A stretch of 64,000 nt of DNA from Chamaea fasciata (Eukaryota; Chordata; Aves; Passeriformes; Sylviidae): contig JARCOQ010000006.1 of the NCBI GenBank assembly GCA_029207755.1, positions 20,930,890 to 20,994,889 on the forward strand, written 5' to 3'. Every line of letters begins with the position of its first letter. Within the stretch, counting starts at the first letter, position 1. This document shows, piece after piece, positions 12,891 to 28,200 of the stretch. Below the pieces are notes generated by a model. That model ran no database searches. It was not told the origin of the DNA and worked only from the letters and a program-made list of their open reading frames with translations. A program made the position numbers and the translations under genes.

Positions 12891-14437
12891 GGAGAAAAAT
12901 ATGAAACATTACATTTTCATCAGGTAAATGCAGAAAAGGTTAGCATGCGTTCCAAATATCAGCTGAGGGTCCCTCAATAGCCTGAATTATTTTAGACTTA
13001 ATATTTTTTAGGCTTTGTGTGATTTCTAGAACCATGGGTTACATTTGTTATTCACCTAAAGCTCATTAGTAAAGGACAGATTTTTTCAATTTTAAGAATG
13101 AACATTTATAAAGAAAATAAGAATTAACATGTTCACTCATCAATTTTCACATTACATTTGTGCTAGGAGCACATACTAATCTGTACTTTCATTGTGACTC
13201 ATTAGATTTAAGGTTGTAGAGGTTTTTTTTCTCAAATTTCCCAGAAAAGAGAATTCTAGATCAAAATCATGGTTTCTATGTTCCAATTTAGCATACTCGA
13301 TTTTTACTTGAGTCTGTCAAGTGATGTTTCAGCACCTCTTAGAGAGCATTTCAATCAAGACGTTTTTAATAACCTTTCCATACTTATTTGACTTTTTTTT
13401 TTCCTGATTCCAAGTTTGGAGTGAAAATTTACTCTTTAAAATGCAAACACTGCCTTGTCTTCTCAAGTCATTTTTATTAGTTCAGTTAGTGTATCAATAT
13501 CGTAGGTCATCTTTTCTTCACCAGAAAACTCTCCTTTTATGGGCTGATCTTTTGGTTCATCTACTCTGAAGAAGTATTAGAATAACATGTCAATTATCTG
13601 GAGCTAAATCCATCCTGAAAATGGATTAAAAAAAAAAAAAGGTTGAAAAACCCCAACTTTTAATCTACTAATTCAATTATAAGTTTAAATAATTCAAATA
13701 ACTTCAATATTATTTCTATCTTCCGAATATACACCTTATATAAATTCTTGTAGTGGCTAAGTTCTAATTATGAAAGTGTATACTGAAGAACTGCACATAA
13801 GAAAAATAATAAAATGAGTGTTGGGATATGAGTATGTCTATGTGCATATTTCAGGATAGGATATGCATAAGGAAGGTGATTTGTCTGCTGAGGATTAGAA
13901 GTTACATTATTAATTTCCCTGTGGCTTTTGCAGGCTTTTGTTTTTCTAATGCTACAAATGTTTTCTTTCTGATACAGTAATTGTAATTATTATTTAATTT
14001 TTTACCTTATTAATTCAAGTTTTATCCCTCCTACATAAACCTAGTGAGGACTGGGTACTCATTACATTTGAATGTAAAACACAAAGAAACTAAACAGATG
14101 AACCTTACGTTGAAAATGGCTTGAAGAATTGTAAGATCTCAAGTTTCATTTGCAACTGTTTCTTAGTATTATTTTAACTCAAAAACTAATAAAATTATTC
14201 AAAAAATCAAAACAAACAAGCAAATAAAAGACTTTTTGTGTAAGAGAATCAGCTCTCACACTTCTTGATCTATTCAACACACCAAACAAAAATACAGAAA
14301 AATTTAAAATCAAAATAAAAAAAACTCTTATTACAGGTTACCCTTAAATTTAAGTCAAACTTTAAACTCAATCATGTTGTAGGTAAATTCATCACCCTGT
14401 CTTTTGGAGAGAACTTTTATACTAAATGTAAAGAGTG

Positions 14438-14438
<1 letters not shown>

Positions 14439-14484
<46 letters not shown>
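14439..14484. repeat. Pure poly-T tract, 46 nt
   Basis: An uninterrupted run of 46 T. No gene-like or LINE-like sequence ends at either side, so I do not read it as the tail of a retrocopy. Confidence 0.95.
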
Positions 14485-14485
<1 letters not shown>

Positions 14486-16277
14486 TGGAAAACACAAGTC
14501 TGTCACTAAGATTCCTTATAAATAATATAGATGACCACAGCCTCTTCCAGCAAGAAAAGTAATTTCTTGGATATGTTCTAATAAGAGACAAGTTGTTGAA
14601 CATGGACTTTAGAAATTTTCTGTATGCACACATGTTCAATTAGCATGAAATATTAAAGCATGCCTGTACTGGTTTAATCATTCAAGGACAATAGACAGTA
14701 TTTCACTGCCTAAGTAAAACAGATTTAATTGCTAAACAAGATTTCAAGGAACCAAACTTCATTTTAATCACAAACAAGCTGCAAGGCAATTTTCAATTAC
14801 AGCAAGCTTTTTCTTTTTATCCAGCTGTGTATCCCTGCTGATTCTTGAAATTACATGTAAATTGTCCAAGATTTTGAAGTGCTATACCTACTGAGGTTTC
14901 TTTTTTGTCAGCTGATGAGGTATCCGTGATTAGAAACTCACTAAATTGGCATTTTTAAGACTCATTACCCCACCCTGTATATTTTTGGACTGGATGATTG
15001 AATATGAAGAAGGTTTTCTTGTCTCAAGGGACATCATTCTTCCTAATTAGGCTGTTGTAGTGCAAATCGCTCACCTATCCTTCAGCAACTTCAAAAGGTA
15101 ATATAGAAACTAAGATTTAGAGAAGAGTCTATGGGGTGTTGAAGAATCAGGTCAATAACTCTTGTCTTAAAGAAGTTTTAGATTAAATTCATCCTGAACC
15201 AACTTGCATAATGATGTTGCCTTTAAATTTTTACCATCATTCTATTAACTCTTCAGACCTTAGACATAGAGATACACACCTGTCTGTACTATATTTAACT
15301 CAACGATTCATATTACTGACCTATGTATTTTACTGTGCAGAGTCTCAATTTGAACTCTCAAGGTTGCCTTTTCTACTATCATCATGCATGACATTAACAG
15401 AAAAATAGAAGGTCCATTTTCGTTCTCAGCTGAAATGTATATATAATGCAAGTGAAGTGCTTTTCAGATGACTGATTTTCTAAATATATTGTGATAGAAT
15501 AAGAGTTTAGTGTAGTAAAAGAAGTTCTGTTTATCAGAGCTATTCCCAAAGCTATCACAACTGCTGGAATACACCAGGCACAAGCAAGCTCCTTGTGAGA
15601 GAGGTGGGGGTGTGGGCATATGCCTGCTAGGCAAACACGAAGGAAATAAATGTAGACATGAAGTCTGAAAATACAAGTGAGTCAACAAAGATGTTAGACA
15701 GTGAGAGACTGAATGCTCAAGTTTTTTTAAAAACAAAGATTTTTTCTTGGTGTTAATGACACCAGAAAAAACACAGGTTTAAGCAAGGATTTTTTGCTGT
15801 TGCTCTTTTTTCTGTGCTGTTGTTAGGCCAAATGCAAAACTGCATAGGAACCTGTAATCCCTTGAAATAGGATTTTGAAAATGTGAAGTCTACATTTTCC
15901 TGTAGCATTGTCTATTTGGATTAAGTATTATATAGAAGGGTGGAGATTGGAATTAAAAAAGGGATCACAAAGAAACTTTGTACTAATTTAGTAAAGTAGC
16001 ATGTTGCTAATGTAGTGTTGTACATGTGCACGTAAAAGAAGAGAAATTCTCTAGTAATTTTTAAGCAATGTAAGAGATACTCATTGGGCCAGAAGCAATA
16101 ATTTAGGTAGTAATTGAGAAACTAAATTAGTCTTTACTAATCTTAGAAAATCATTATACTGAAACAAATCTTTGATGGATTTCTAATCATAAATACAAGT
16201 ACGTATTTATGACTATATTACCACCTGAAAAGTGGTAACTTCTCCCCCTTGGCTTGCACTGAACTTTACTGTCAGTG

Positions 16278-16279
<2 letters not shown>

Positions 16280-16347
<68 letters not shown>

Positions 16348-16351
16348 AAAA
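16280..16351. repeat. (AC)n followed by poly-A
   Basis: About 23 AC dinucleotides run directly into 26 A. This is a compound simple repeat. Confidence 0.97.
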
Positions 16352-19300
16352 TTATGAATCAAAAGGGCAAAGTTCTGAAGCGGGAAATGTTATCCTTAGC
16401 TTCTTATCCTGAAATGCCAAACCTGTGGCATGGCCTTTTGTTGCTTAAGAAGTTCTTTTCCTGCTTTGTCACAATAGATTAAATGGCTTTATGCCCCAAA
16501 GCTTGTCCCTTACACTCAGCTCAGCACTTCTTAAAAGAAGTGACTTTTTTTTGCAGCAAACTCTGCATAGTAAATCCTGCTCTATTTTAGCTCCATTCAA
16601 AACTTCCCTGCCTTGAGGATTAAAAAATCTTTGTTTAAGCTACATGTTCATATATGTATTTGTTGCAGTATATTTTATATTAGTTTTTTAGCAGTATAAC
16701 TTATTCACCAGGTAAGGGACAGAGCAGTCAAAAATACCACTATCTAACCATCGACAATGCTGGAAGTTCTGGCAGCAGTTTTGCAGCCCTGACACACTGT
16801 ATCTGTTGCAGAAATGGTAAGAGAATATCTAAACCAAAATAATGAAATGGTAGACGCTAGGCTCTGTGGGTCACAGATAGAATATACACATAATATAACT
16901 GACACATAATCCATCTGTAAAAAAAGTAACATAATGAACTACTCAGCAGCTTATTTGCATCAACAAATAGAACCAACAAATAAGAACTGTCTCAGAAAAA
17001 CGGATTTAGTAACTTGCTAGAGAGATTATTTGCTGTTTAAAGGCTAGGAGTTAAATACAACTCATGAACTAAAATGTAGAATAAATCTTAATCTTACTAA
17101 AGCCCTTTGTTTACTTAAAAAAAACCAAACAACAACAACAAAAAAAAACCACCACACAACCAGTTAATGGAAAGTCATTATACAAATTTGAGGGGAAAAA
17201 ATAGATATTTTGATTAGTTGTTTAAAAGCAGCTTTTGTTCAATGTGGTCTGCCAGAAATGTCAAAAACATTGTAATGAAACAGTTTTCATTAGCAATGCC
17301 CAATGCAACTCAAATAACATCTGTAATAGCTACTTACAATAGTTGGCCTTTTACAAATGGCAGAAAAACAGGGTAAGGGGAATGCACACTCAGTGTATTA
17401 CCCTAGCGTCAGGAAATAAACAAAAACCAAGCACAAATAGAAGCAGTACATTAACTGCTTTTCAAAATGGAGAACAATGAAGCATGAGAGGTCTTTTCTA
17501 CTGCCAAGGCACTTTGCTAAATGCCCTCTGGAAAGACATTTTCTTCTGAACTGTATTAGGTCAAAAATGGATTTGGAAGAAAATGGAAGAGGTTTCAAAA
17601 AGCTTCTGATATTTATTAATTTATTTATGCATTTATTCATTTAATTCCGGGTTTTTAAACAGGTGAACATGGATAGCTGTATGTGCTTGTCTCAGGTTTG
17701 GTGACCTGACAGGACAGTCAAGATAGTGAGACACATAGCCTGCTAAAAGCCTTGATAAGAAAATATGTCTGGTTTAAATTCCAAAACTCTCATCTCAGTT
17801 AACAGTATGCACACAAATATTAGAACAATTAAAATGTGTTACTCTGCTACCCTATGCTTCCTAATGTATTATCACTTTACACAGACTTTTCCTGTTCTTG
17901 AGATTTTTATTAAGCAATTAAGAAATTTTATTAAGCTACTCATAAGCAGCAGATCAGATTATACTTTCTGGGTTTCTTTTTTTTCTCCCTTTTCATACTT
18001 CAGTGCTGCTCTCCCTGTTACTCTTGCAAATGTGTCCACTTTTTATGTGTTGAGTTCTTTCCTTGATAAGAATAAGAAGCATCCTTGGTACAGAGGGTCA
18101 AAATAGGGATATGAGCAAATTTCACATGATATTAACTCTCAACTTGGACTCTTTTTGCACACATGTCCAAAATGAATTTTAACCATCTGTAAAAGTAATA
18201 CCACAGTATATTGTAATAAATGTTTAATTTTCTTTTCTCAGTTCGGAGTATATCACTGCGGAAGATCATCCAGCATAATGATGATATGAAATAACTACAA
18301 AATATACAGGCCACATAAAGGGCTAAGAGCAGTATATGTAACTTGTTCATACTTGAAAGCCAGATATTTTTGTCTAGTTTGGCTCCTAGCAATCAATCTT
18401 CCATTCATCCACCTAATCTTAAATATAGATCAAATAGGTCTCTTCCCTTCTTCTCCATTCTTCCAACCTAAAAAAAAAAAGGGGGGGGGCAGGGGGAAGA
18501 AAAAAAAATTGTTAATGAAAAGTAATCCAGTAGACTTTTGAGACCAGTAAACCTAAATAAATGTGTATCTTGAAAAGCGGAAATATTTTAACACGGACTA
18601 ATTGGTTCCTTTCATGTGATAACAATCATCATCCCTGTTTACTTTTGAGTGTTTTCTAGGGCATTCAACCATAAAATTTTAGCAGGTCTTCAAATGATAG
18701 TACATGACTATAAGTTACTCAGCTCATATGCTGTTAAAATGACAGGATAATATTGCTGCTGACATTATGGCTTAAGATGCCTTTAACTTTGAATGCTACT
18801 GGAGAGTATAACACACTTTGTTATTTTATACAGTCTAGGAATATAGATTATATTAACTGTGTTTTCTGACTCCCAAAACATCTTATTGCCCAGATAGCTG
18901 ATCTGTCAGTGACTGCCATGTCTGGAAACATAAACTGAAGAAATTTCTAAAATGGGGGTAACAGAAATAAGCAGATAAAAAGCAATACTGGTTTTTGTAT
19001 TATAGTTTTTAATTTATACAATAAAAATTTGCATATATGGACCCTATTTGCCTCTTATGATTTGTGGGTTTTTTTATATAGGAGGAATGAGTTTTAGTTT
19101 TATATTTATTTCACATGTTTGTGTTTTGTATGTATGGAGAAGGCTATTAACTTAAAAGAAAAAAGACTAGTGATAGGACAGCTGACAAAAGTAAACAAAT
19201 CTTATAATAGACTTAAAATTTTCAGATTTTTAGAACTTTTTTCAGGTAAATTGGGTCATTTTCCTGCTACCTTCAGCAAAGATATTTAGCCTCAATGGGA

Positions 19301-20334
19301 TAATAGATTGAGCAATTGAATACCACATCTGCTGGGTTTCTTGTACATCCTTGCACATTCTTACAACCACATGAGAGACTGTATGTGTACACTCCCAGCT
19401 CTATACAGACTTCATAGAGTTAGAATAAAGTACAGGGTTTCAATACCTATAAAAGGTCATCTACAACAACTAATTGATGCACTTACAGATCATTTTGATC
19501 TTCAGTAAAGATCTAGCTGAGTCACAAACAGGTGAAAATAGATATGCTTTACTTTAGTAATACAAGTAGGGCTTTTCACGCTAGTGTTGGAAAAACTGTA
19601 AAGCAGTGTTTGATTTGTAATGAATATCATAAGTGTGAGTGAATATAAATTGAAAGTATTAATTTTCTGTATTAAATTAATCATTGTTTTAATTTCCTTA
19701 CAGTGTATATTTTGACAAGCTTTTCTTAAAAAGTTCTACAATTTCTTCCCTAAGAAAATCCAAGTAATGAATGAGCAGCTGTAGCAGTTTATCTAAGATG
19801 GTAGATATCTCACAATGCTTGAAGTTTTTCTGACTAGCTTAAAATTGGTTTTTTTGGAGTAACACACGCAAGTAAATAGTGTTTAACAGTGGGCTTCTGT
19901 CTTTGTTTACATTCTTAGACATCTCATGAGTCCTAAAGAGTTAATGGATATGCCATCATACACAATTGTTCTGGTTACCTTTTTGTCTTAAAGCTACCTT
20001 ATGCCTCATATCTGTGAATTTTAGATACACACTGCAGATAGCTATTGTTGCCGTGAAGTACTAAAAAGTAATGAGGGTCCTAAGAACTACAACAGAATCT
20101 GAGGATTATAATAAATGATACAACTAAGAAATAAGATGCCTTTTCCTAAAAACCTCATAAAAAGACCAGCATCAGATTGAGAAATGCAACTATTGCAATT
20201 GCTTACCATTTTTGAGTATGTAATTATATCAATGCAAAATTAGACGGATTGGCAAAATTTGGGAATTATAGCAATTCTGAAATAAACCCAGGGTTGGTCT
20301 TTTTTATTTCCCTATGGATTAGGCATGAAATATG

Positions 20335-20361
20335 ACATATCGTTCATATGCAACGATATGT
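20335..20361. repeat. Perfect 10-bp inverted repeat
   Basis: ACATATCGTT, a seven-base spacer, then AACGATATGT. The arms contain a CpG, which is rare in this AT-rich DNA. No transposon context is visible. Confidence 0.8.
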
Positions 20362-21319
20362 AGGAGGGACAACAACTGAACTGTTGGTGACCGTGGTAGT
20401 CCAAAACTGGAAAAGACTGAGAACAGTTTCACATATGGTGAGAAACTAGTGAAAAATATATTCAGTTCTGACACATTTATCACTTGCATGTTTTTCTTTA
20501 CATTTCTTCTGAAAAGGAAAGAAATATATGAAATCCATTTTGTTGAGCCTCAACACTGAGTGCAGACTGCAAAGACATCTGTGACACAGAGCAACCTGCA
20601 GCATATTTAATTATGTGGTGTGAGTCTGCACAAGAACTACAGCTCTCAGCTGTTATCTGCTCATGATAAATGATGTAATCCATTGAATGTAGGAAAATAA
20701 TTCTGATTTGTAAGAGAACCTAAAATGTACTTTTCTGACTTAGGTATGCGTAAATTAGCTGGGCATGCTTGGGAAGCTACCACCTCTCCTTGACTCTCTG
20801 AAGAAAAGAAACTCAAACCTCACCAAGTTACATATAGGTTTCCTCTATAAGGCAAGTTTTAAAAAGGTCTTCAAAATATTCTTCTATTCCCCTCACCCTC
20901 AATAAAAGAATCCCCAAACAAATAAGCTTCTTATTTGTTAAAACTGAATTTTTCATATTAGAAGTTGAGGGATCTTGGCATTAACCTGTAAACAGCAGAA
21001 GGGGGTTGTATATGGAAATTAATATACTGGAAAATACCACATTGAGTTCGATTTTCCAGATTAGACAGACAACATTTTTATCTGTGTTGTCGTTGATGTT
21101 GGCTGGGTGCCAGATGCCCAATAAAGGCCCTCTGCAACTCCCCTGATCAGCTGGACAGGAGAGCAAAAGTACAATGAAACTCATGGGTTGAGATAAGGAG
21201 CTGGAGAGACACACAAAAATTATCATCATTGGTAAAACATTTGGGGAAATTCTTTGAATTTGTTGCCAATCATATCGGAGTATAATAATGAGAAGCAAAC
21301 CCAAATTCTAATAATACCT

Positions 21320-22200
21320 TTCTCCCACTCTTCTCTTCTTCCCAGCTTAAATTTATTCCTGATTCTTTACTTCCTTCCCCCCCGTGTTGCCCAGAGATGG
21401 GAATAGGGGTTACAATCAGATCATCACACATTGTTTCGGCCACTTCTTCCTCCTCAGTGGGATGACTCCTTCCCATGATCCAGCCCAAGGTCCCTCCCAC
21501 AGGAGACAGTCTTCCATGGATTTCTTCAGTCTGAATCCTTCCCACAGGCTGCAGTTCTTAATGAACTGCTGCAATGTGGGTCTCTTCCATGGGGTGCAGT
21601 CCTTCAGCACTCCAGTGTGGGTCCCCCATGGGGTCATATAGGTCCTGCCAGCAAATCTAGTCCAGTGTGGACTCCTCTTTCCATAAGGCCACAGGTCCTG
21701 CCAAGAACCTGCCCAAACTTGGCAATGGGCTTCCACTGCAAGCTACCACCTCTACTGAAGTCCCCTTCCTAAGCAGTTGCATCTGGGTGGAAGCAACACA
21801 CGTCTCAGGGACTGTGTCAGGAGACACTGGTTTGGGGTCTGAATCAAGTGACCACCATCAGGGCAGAGACCTAGATCTCTCAGCCTTCACCTGAGCCGTG
21901 GACCTACCTGCAGATTGCACACCCTCCCTACACGGACTGCTGAGTGACATGCCTCAACAGACAGAGTTCTGGCCCAATTCACCATGCTCCCTGAAGCTGT
22001 TTACATCTCCCACACTGATCCTGGTTGTATCCACTTCTCACCTGAGCAGCTCTCGAGAGGTTCCAGTCCAGGCAAGGCTCAGGGTTGCTGCTCAGATGAG
22101 CAGCTCCTCTAAGCTCAGGGACCCTGCTGCACAGCTCAATCTCACCCTCACACCTGGACTTAGTCAACTCACTAAGAAACTGTTTTGGTCTTAGTACATT
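21320..22200. mobile_element. Degenerate LTR-type repeat with internal tandem units
   Basis: A GC-richer island in AT-rich DNA with repeated units of roughly 45-55 bp. Each unit carries variants of 'CCATGGGGTGCAGTCCTTCA' and 'CCAGTGTGGGTCC' between about 21480 and 21740. This arrangement is characteristic of a well-known avian LTR-retroelement repeat. The right part, to about 22195, is less repetitive. Frames of 60-107 codons on both strands overlap each other and come from the repetitive GC-rich composition, not from genes. Subfamily, orientation and exact ends cannot be fixed by eye. Confidence 0.6.
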
Positions 22201-25200
22201 TAAACCTCTTGTAGATCTCCTTTCTTCCTTTTATTATTATTATTATCATTATTATTATTTAATAATTTCTTTTTTTAATTTCCTAAATTCTCCTTGTATT
22301 TGACTGCACCTGGACTTTGAGGATTTCAGTGATCTATCTGCAATGATTTAATATTATTATGCTTGAGAAGAAATATCTAATTTCATGCCAGCTGCTGTAT
22401 GAACACAGCAAAGACTGGCTTCCCCCCCCCCCTTTACTTCAGAACACTGAATTTCATCTACTGCTTCACTGAGAAATTACTCCTGTGTGAGGTCTTTCAC
22501 TAATTCTTCTCTGTTCATTTTATTTTTGTAGAGCCCTAAATACTTTATATTGGTAGCAAAATTCACTATTCATGTCCATTGCAGACATTTTATGAATTTC
22601 TACAGCAATTTTAATTCCATTACTGATTTGTAAGAGATTCTGTTGGCGACCATCAGCCATTGCAAAAACTGATCCATATGGTTACCCTTCACATACTGTA
22701 TTACACTGACATTTGCAATTTCTTAGGCTATCTTTCTTTTTTCCCTATAACAACTTGAAGTCTTTGAAGAAGGCTGTGATACCTGGGTACCTGAACCAAT
22801 TCATTAACTCTTTTGAAAAACTGCAAGAGATCTTTGAGGCACAATATACATATCTCTGACTTGCTAACATGTTTGTTTTTATTTTGTTGCCACTGTTGGC
22901 ACTTTTCTTGTTTCTGGTGAGGAGGCTGATTCGCACAACATACTGCACACAAAAACTCATTCAGGAGCTCTATATCTGATTTTTACCCTATTATTTCTCA
23001 CCGTATCAAACTGTTCTAAAGCTTTATCATGTCACTTCAGACCAATGTCTTCAGAAGGTTTTGATGCAGGAATATACCTTAGGTTTCCCACAGTATACAT
23101 CAATACAAAGAATTAATTTAATATTTCTGCTATCATCTTGTCTTTTTTTTCAGTATGAGTTTGACAGGAAAAAAGACTGCAATTGTATTTTTCTCCATTG
23201 CTGTTTCTCTGAAAGACACTCATTTAATGACACTTTTGGAATTCTTATTATTTATTGATATTTATCATTACCTAATATCTCTAATGAGTTCCTCAATATA
23301 TTCATCAATGTTCCCCAATATTTTCATCTTCCTGCCTTATTATGGATATGTATATAATATCTGAGTCACATTAAAAAAAAAAAAAAGTATTTTAACGTTT
23401 GTTTTCCTTACATTGCTAGATTGATGTTAAATTAGAATATATCATGCAAACTACAGAGAAGACTTTTCAGCCTACCACACAAATATCAGTCAGAACCAAC
23501 CAGAATCAGACAGATACTGACTGATTTTTTTATTTATTCCCTAACAGTCAACATATTGAGATGAAAAGTAAACTTCCTTTCACCAAAACTACTTCTGCTA
23601 TGCTAACCTAATACAAATACTATTAGAAATTACCATGTTTATTGAGATAAAAATTAGTAATTCTAGTCAAACATCTGTAAAATGACAGTTTCCTTTAAGC
23701 CTCTGTTGAGGTTTCTTCTAATAATGAAATGAAGTATATAGATATAGATTTAAAATAAATAAAGTACATCCCATTGATAGGGGTACGTTTCTACTGATGA
23801 TTACAAACCCTCTCAAACTGGGACAAATTACAATTGCCTGTTTATTGCAGTTTAAAGTGCACTTTGTGAGACAAAAGTACATAGGAGATGATCCTCAATG
23901 TTAGTCTCTTAGCTCTATAAAAGTTAATGGAGTAAAACATTAAGGCTATATTTCTAAAAGTCCACAGTAGTTGCACAATTAAGGAAGGATCTTAGGAAAA
24001 AAGATGCTGTTTAAACATATAAACAAGTCTCTGAAAAAAGCAATTTCTATTAATCTAAAGTGTATAATTGCTGAGATAAGTCTTTCTTATGAATGGACTA
24101 TCATTATTGTAAAAATTCCTTATTCTATTTAGCACAATTACTCAGTTAAAACTGGAATTCTCTTCTTATTAACTAGAGAATTGTTGAGGAAAAATATTAT
24201 TTTATAGTAGAGCAATAAAAATAACTGTTTTCAGCTAAAGATACTGAAGAGAGAAATGTATCAAATACATTAAAAATATTTATGATTAAAAAGTACCAAC
24301 CTGCTTCCTGATGCACGTTTTGCAAGTAATAATGATCTTGTGAAAGCAGAGAGAAAAATAATGGGCTTGAAAGTTACAATTCCTGTAAGTTCTTTCATTG
24401 CATTTTCTGTTTGGTAGCTAATTGTGTGTGAAAAATCAGAGGTCACCCTGAAACAATCTTTCTAAGGCCAGTTTACTGCACCATGAATCATTAGTATGTA
24501 TATTTTCTTTTTCTTATTTTTCAGAACCAATCAATTTGAACTGTCTGTCTGAACTGCAGGTTTAGAATGATGAAAACAGAAATATAAAACATAATTTTCA
24601 AGGCAAACAGTATTTGTTTCCAAGTTTTAACCAAAATAAATCTTGCCACATGGTATTTGTATGACATTACTTGAAACTCAATAGTAGAAACAAAGGGATG
24701 CAGTCTTAATGCAGGCATTAATTTCTATTAATATCTAAGAAACATGCAGATAGGTCTGACAGTCAGGTAGCATGACAAAAAATGAGAGAGAACAAGAAGA
24801 AAAAAAAGGAGATAAATGTTTGGAGAAGGTAAAATGTGTGGGGTAATACGTGTGTCTGGACAGGTACACAGGGAAAGGAAAATAAGGTGGGTGAAGGTTA
24901 AGGAAAAAGGAACAGGAAAAATGAACTGCAAGGGACTGAGCAACAACCATATTGATTAAAGGAACAGAGAGTTTGTTTATACTTTGTCTAGCAAAACAGT
25001 AATGTTGGTATTCTAATAAGCAGAGAGATCTTTGAATATTTAGACACTTGTAGTATTTCCACAAATGTGAGCCTATACAATGTCTATGAATACCTACAGG
25101 CACTCATCATCATACCCCTGGTTCCACAGGCAGTCACTTACATGCAACAAAAGTGCATTGGGAAAGAAATCTAACCCAGAAGAGTAGTCAGGGTAGAGTT

Positions 25201-28200
25201 ATTTTTATGAGAAGATAGAAACAAAGGTAAATGCAGATCCAAAATACAGATTACAAAAGATATTACATTAAAGAAATAAGGCTGGTTTTCAGTCTAAGGT
25301 TGGACTTGATGATCTTGGAGGTCTTTTCCAATCTCCAATGATTATATGATTCGATAATCACAAAAATAATGAATCTCCTATATTATGCCAGATCAACCTG
25401 ATATGTCATGATGCCTATTCAACTACAGTTTGTCATACTCTTCAATCTTAACACTATCTAGTGTTCACACTGTGTATATCATTTGGATGCTGTCCAATAC
25501 TGTGAAGAGAAGCTGAAAGTAAATTACTGGGACTGAAGTAATTTTATTCTCATAATTGGAGTAAATTTTTTAGATTTTAGATTTTTTCTACCTATCACTT
25601 CCTCAGAAGAAACTTCATTATGAGCTATTTTTCTGCTCTTAGTCAGCAGTTTCACAGAGATATGGGATGACCCGTAACAGAGCTGAACTTTCTCTCCATC
25701 AGGATATTGATGTAACATAAGGTTTGTGTCCAAACTCTGAGATTAAGCTTCACAAGCCATGAAACCTAAGACAGGTCATACTGAAACGAAAGGAATGCCT
25801 GATGCTTTGTGCTTTTTCTGGCCTTTACGGTAACTTAGGTAAGTAAAGAGCTGATATCCATTTCCTTCATTTCAATTTCTTCTATTTCTATTTTTGTTAT
25901 TTCAAACAAATAAATTTTTACACCCATTTTTCCAAAGGAAAAGAAAACATGAAAAGGAAAAGCACACAGTTTTTGTCCCAAAATGCTGTCAAGACATAGA
26001 TATAAAACATCAAATATTTAAGCAGATCCTTAGGACAGAGAGAAAATATTCTGAAGTTTTCACCCTTCTAAATTTTTATAGGTTAATCTAGATCTAATTC
26101 CACTATTAATTTTCATTTGTCACTTTAGTTTTCAAAGAACTTGATCAGCACATCAGTTGCTAATGCTAAAAACATAGTAACAAAAGCTTTCCTTAAATGT
26201 GCTGGCCTTCTTGAGAGTTGTATTGAATCAAAGAGTTTTGATTTGTCCTCTTAACAGTTCAGATCCTGTTTTTTTTTCAGGGCTTTTCCCTGCATAGGCA
26301 ACCTTTAAAATTTGAGATGGTCTAAGAGGGGGCCAGATAAAAAGCTGGGAGTTAACTATATTCATTGAACTGTTAGAAATTTCTCCGATCATAACTGCAA
26401 TTGGTGTATGTAGACTGAATAGATGTCTGAGCCATTGTTTTTCTAGCTATGACACCACAACTTCTACTGTAGCAAACATATAGGGTTAAATTCAAAGCAA
26501 GTTTCAGCACTGTTAGTTTTTATACTAGAGTAATTTAGGTCAAAGTAGGGAAGATTATTATCACAAGATTAAACAAAAGTATACATCTTCCAGTCTGATG
26601 AAGAACAGCTACACAGGAGCAACGTGATAGTCCTTGACCATGATATCTAGTCTTTGCACCATCTTTTTTTTATGCCTTTTTTTAAACTCAGATAAAAGGG
26701 GGGAGAATGTCTTTTTTCTTAAAATTTCAGAAACATGAAAATGTAGAACTTACATAGAATTTTGTGACTGTTGCATAAACTTCATGTGTTCCACAATCTG
26801 CTCACGTCACTCATTAAGTTGTGTATAATTGTCAGTTATAAGCAAGTCTTCCAAGTTCACTGGCTACAACCATGGCTCATAAGATTCAGAGCACACTGAC
26901 AACCTCTTTACAGATATTCTTTGAAGGAATATAAAAACTCTGTGAAATAGAAAAAGTAAAATTCAAGTATTACAGGTGTTTGTGGGTAGAAAAGCTTTGT
27001 AAAGTAGATGACAAAAAGGTTATACTTCTCAAAATCAAATATAAAACAACCACTAGCAAATGAGCTGCAAATCATTAAAAATGTATTTCTTATACCTCAT
27101 GCAAATAGACTGTGGAAGTTTACTCTGTATTTCTGGATGCTGTAGGGATTAAAATTAGTCTCTTTTAATGAAAAAATATACGGATGAACTACTGAAATCC
27201 TCATAAACATAAAATACTTCTCCTCTCTTGAAAGAGGTCATCCCTGTTTTCTTGACAACATGACTTAACTACGTAAAAGTGACAATTTGCATGTTTTTTC
27301 TTATTAATGAAAGTAGTTTCACTTGTATTATTGCAGGCACAACAAACAATGAAAACCCTGTTTAATAAAATTATATACCTAGTTATTTTCCAAGGATTAT
27401 TTATCAAGAGTGTATAAATTAAATGGCAAAGCCATGGAACAGAAGGTTTGCTGAAAGAAGTAGAACTTACAAAACCTAATGGGTAAATTTTTTTCTAAAA
27501 GAGAACTGGGATGGGACTAATAGAGCTGGACAGAGTAAAGCAAGAATTAGGGGAGACAATATAGGGATACTTTGGGAGGTTGAACATAGTCTTTGTTATG
27601 AATGACTCATGCATGAAATTAAGTTGAAGAGGAATTTTCATGCCTAAGGAAAGATTTTTTATAAATTCATCACAGAGCACTGAGTAGCATTCCAATAAAG
27701 ATAATGTTTTCTACAGAATTTTACAGTATTTACTGGCTTCCAAATATTGCATCATACATACAAAAACACCTCCTAAATATATAAAAATGGACTGCAAAAA
27801 TAAGTTACAGTAGTTATAAACACCTCTTGGACACTACCCTGCATTGTCAAAATAATACAAAACCAAGAGACATCCCTTTGAGTCTTCTTACTTATCCCTA
27901 TATTGTTAAAGGATGACTCTGTGCTGCACATTTTATGGCATCAACAGAACTACACAGTACCTGAAAACTGCCATTTATTGTACATTAGATGCGTATTTCA
28001 TTAAATTTTTTTTCTCCTATTATATGGTCAAACACTTTTGCTGATATTTCTGGAAGATTATAGCTGACCAAAGTTTGGAGTTTTTTTCTTATTCCTGGGA
28101 AGCACAATATGAATTAAAGAAAATATGGATCTTCTTGGATATATTTGAAAAAAAATTAAGATCAGGATGCAAATAAAATAATTTTCTAAGTTTAAAAATT

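Larger units (their letters stand above)
12152..21319. other. 9 kb AT-rich intergenic sequence
   Basis: Mostly unique AT-rich DNA interrupted by the simple repeats listed separately. The plus- and minus-strand frames here (up to 113 codons) have no recognisable domain. The minus-strand frame at 14355-14639 is a translation through the poly-T tract that yields a lysine run. Nothing else was recognised. Confidence 0.5.

Noticed and set aside
14439..14484. Poly-T as the tail of a minus-oriented retrocopy
   Set aside because: Sequence on its right shows no gene- or LINE-like content. It is more simply a mononucleotide repeat.
14355..14639. 94-codon minus-strand frame with a lysine run
   Set aside because: The run is the translation of the 46-nt poly-T tract. 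The flanking residues show no domain.
21270..22194. Cluster of 60-107-codon frames on both strands
   Set aside because: They lie inside a repetitive LTR-type block with tandem units. The frames reflect composition.
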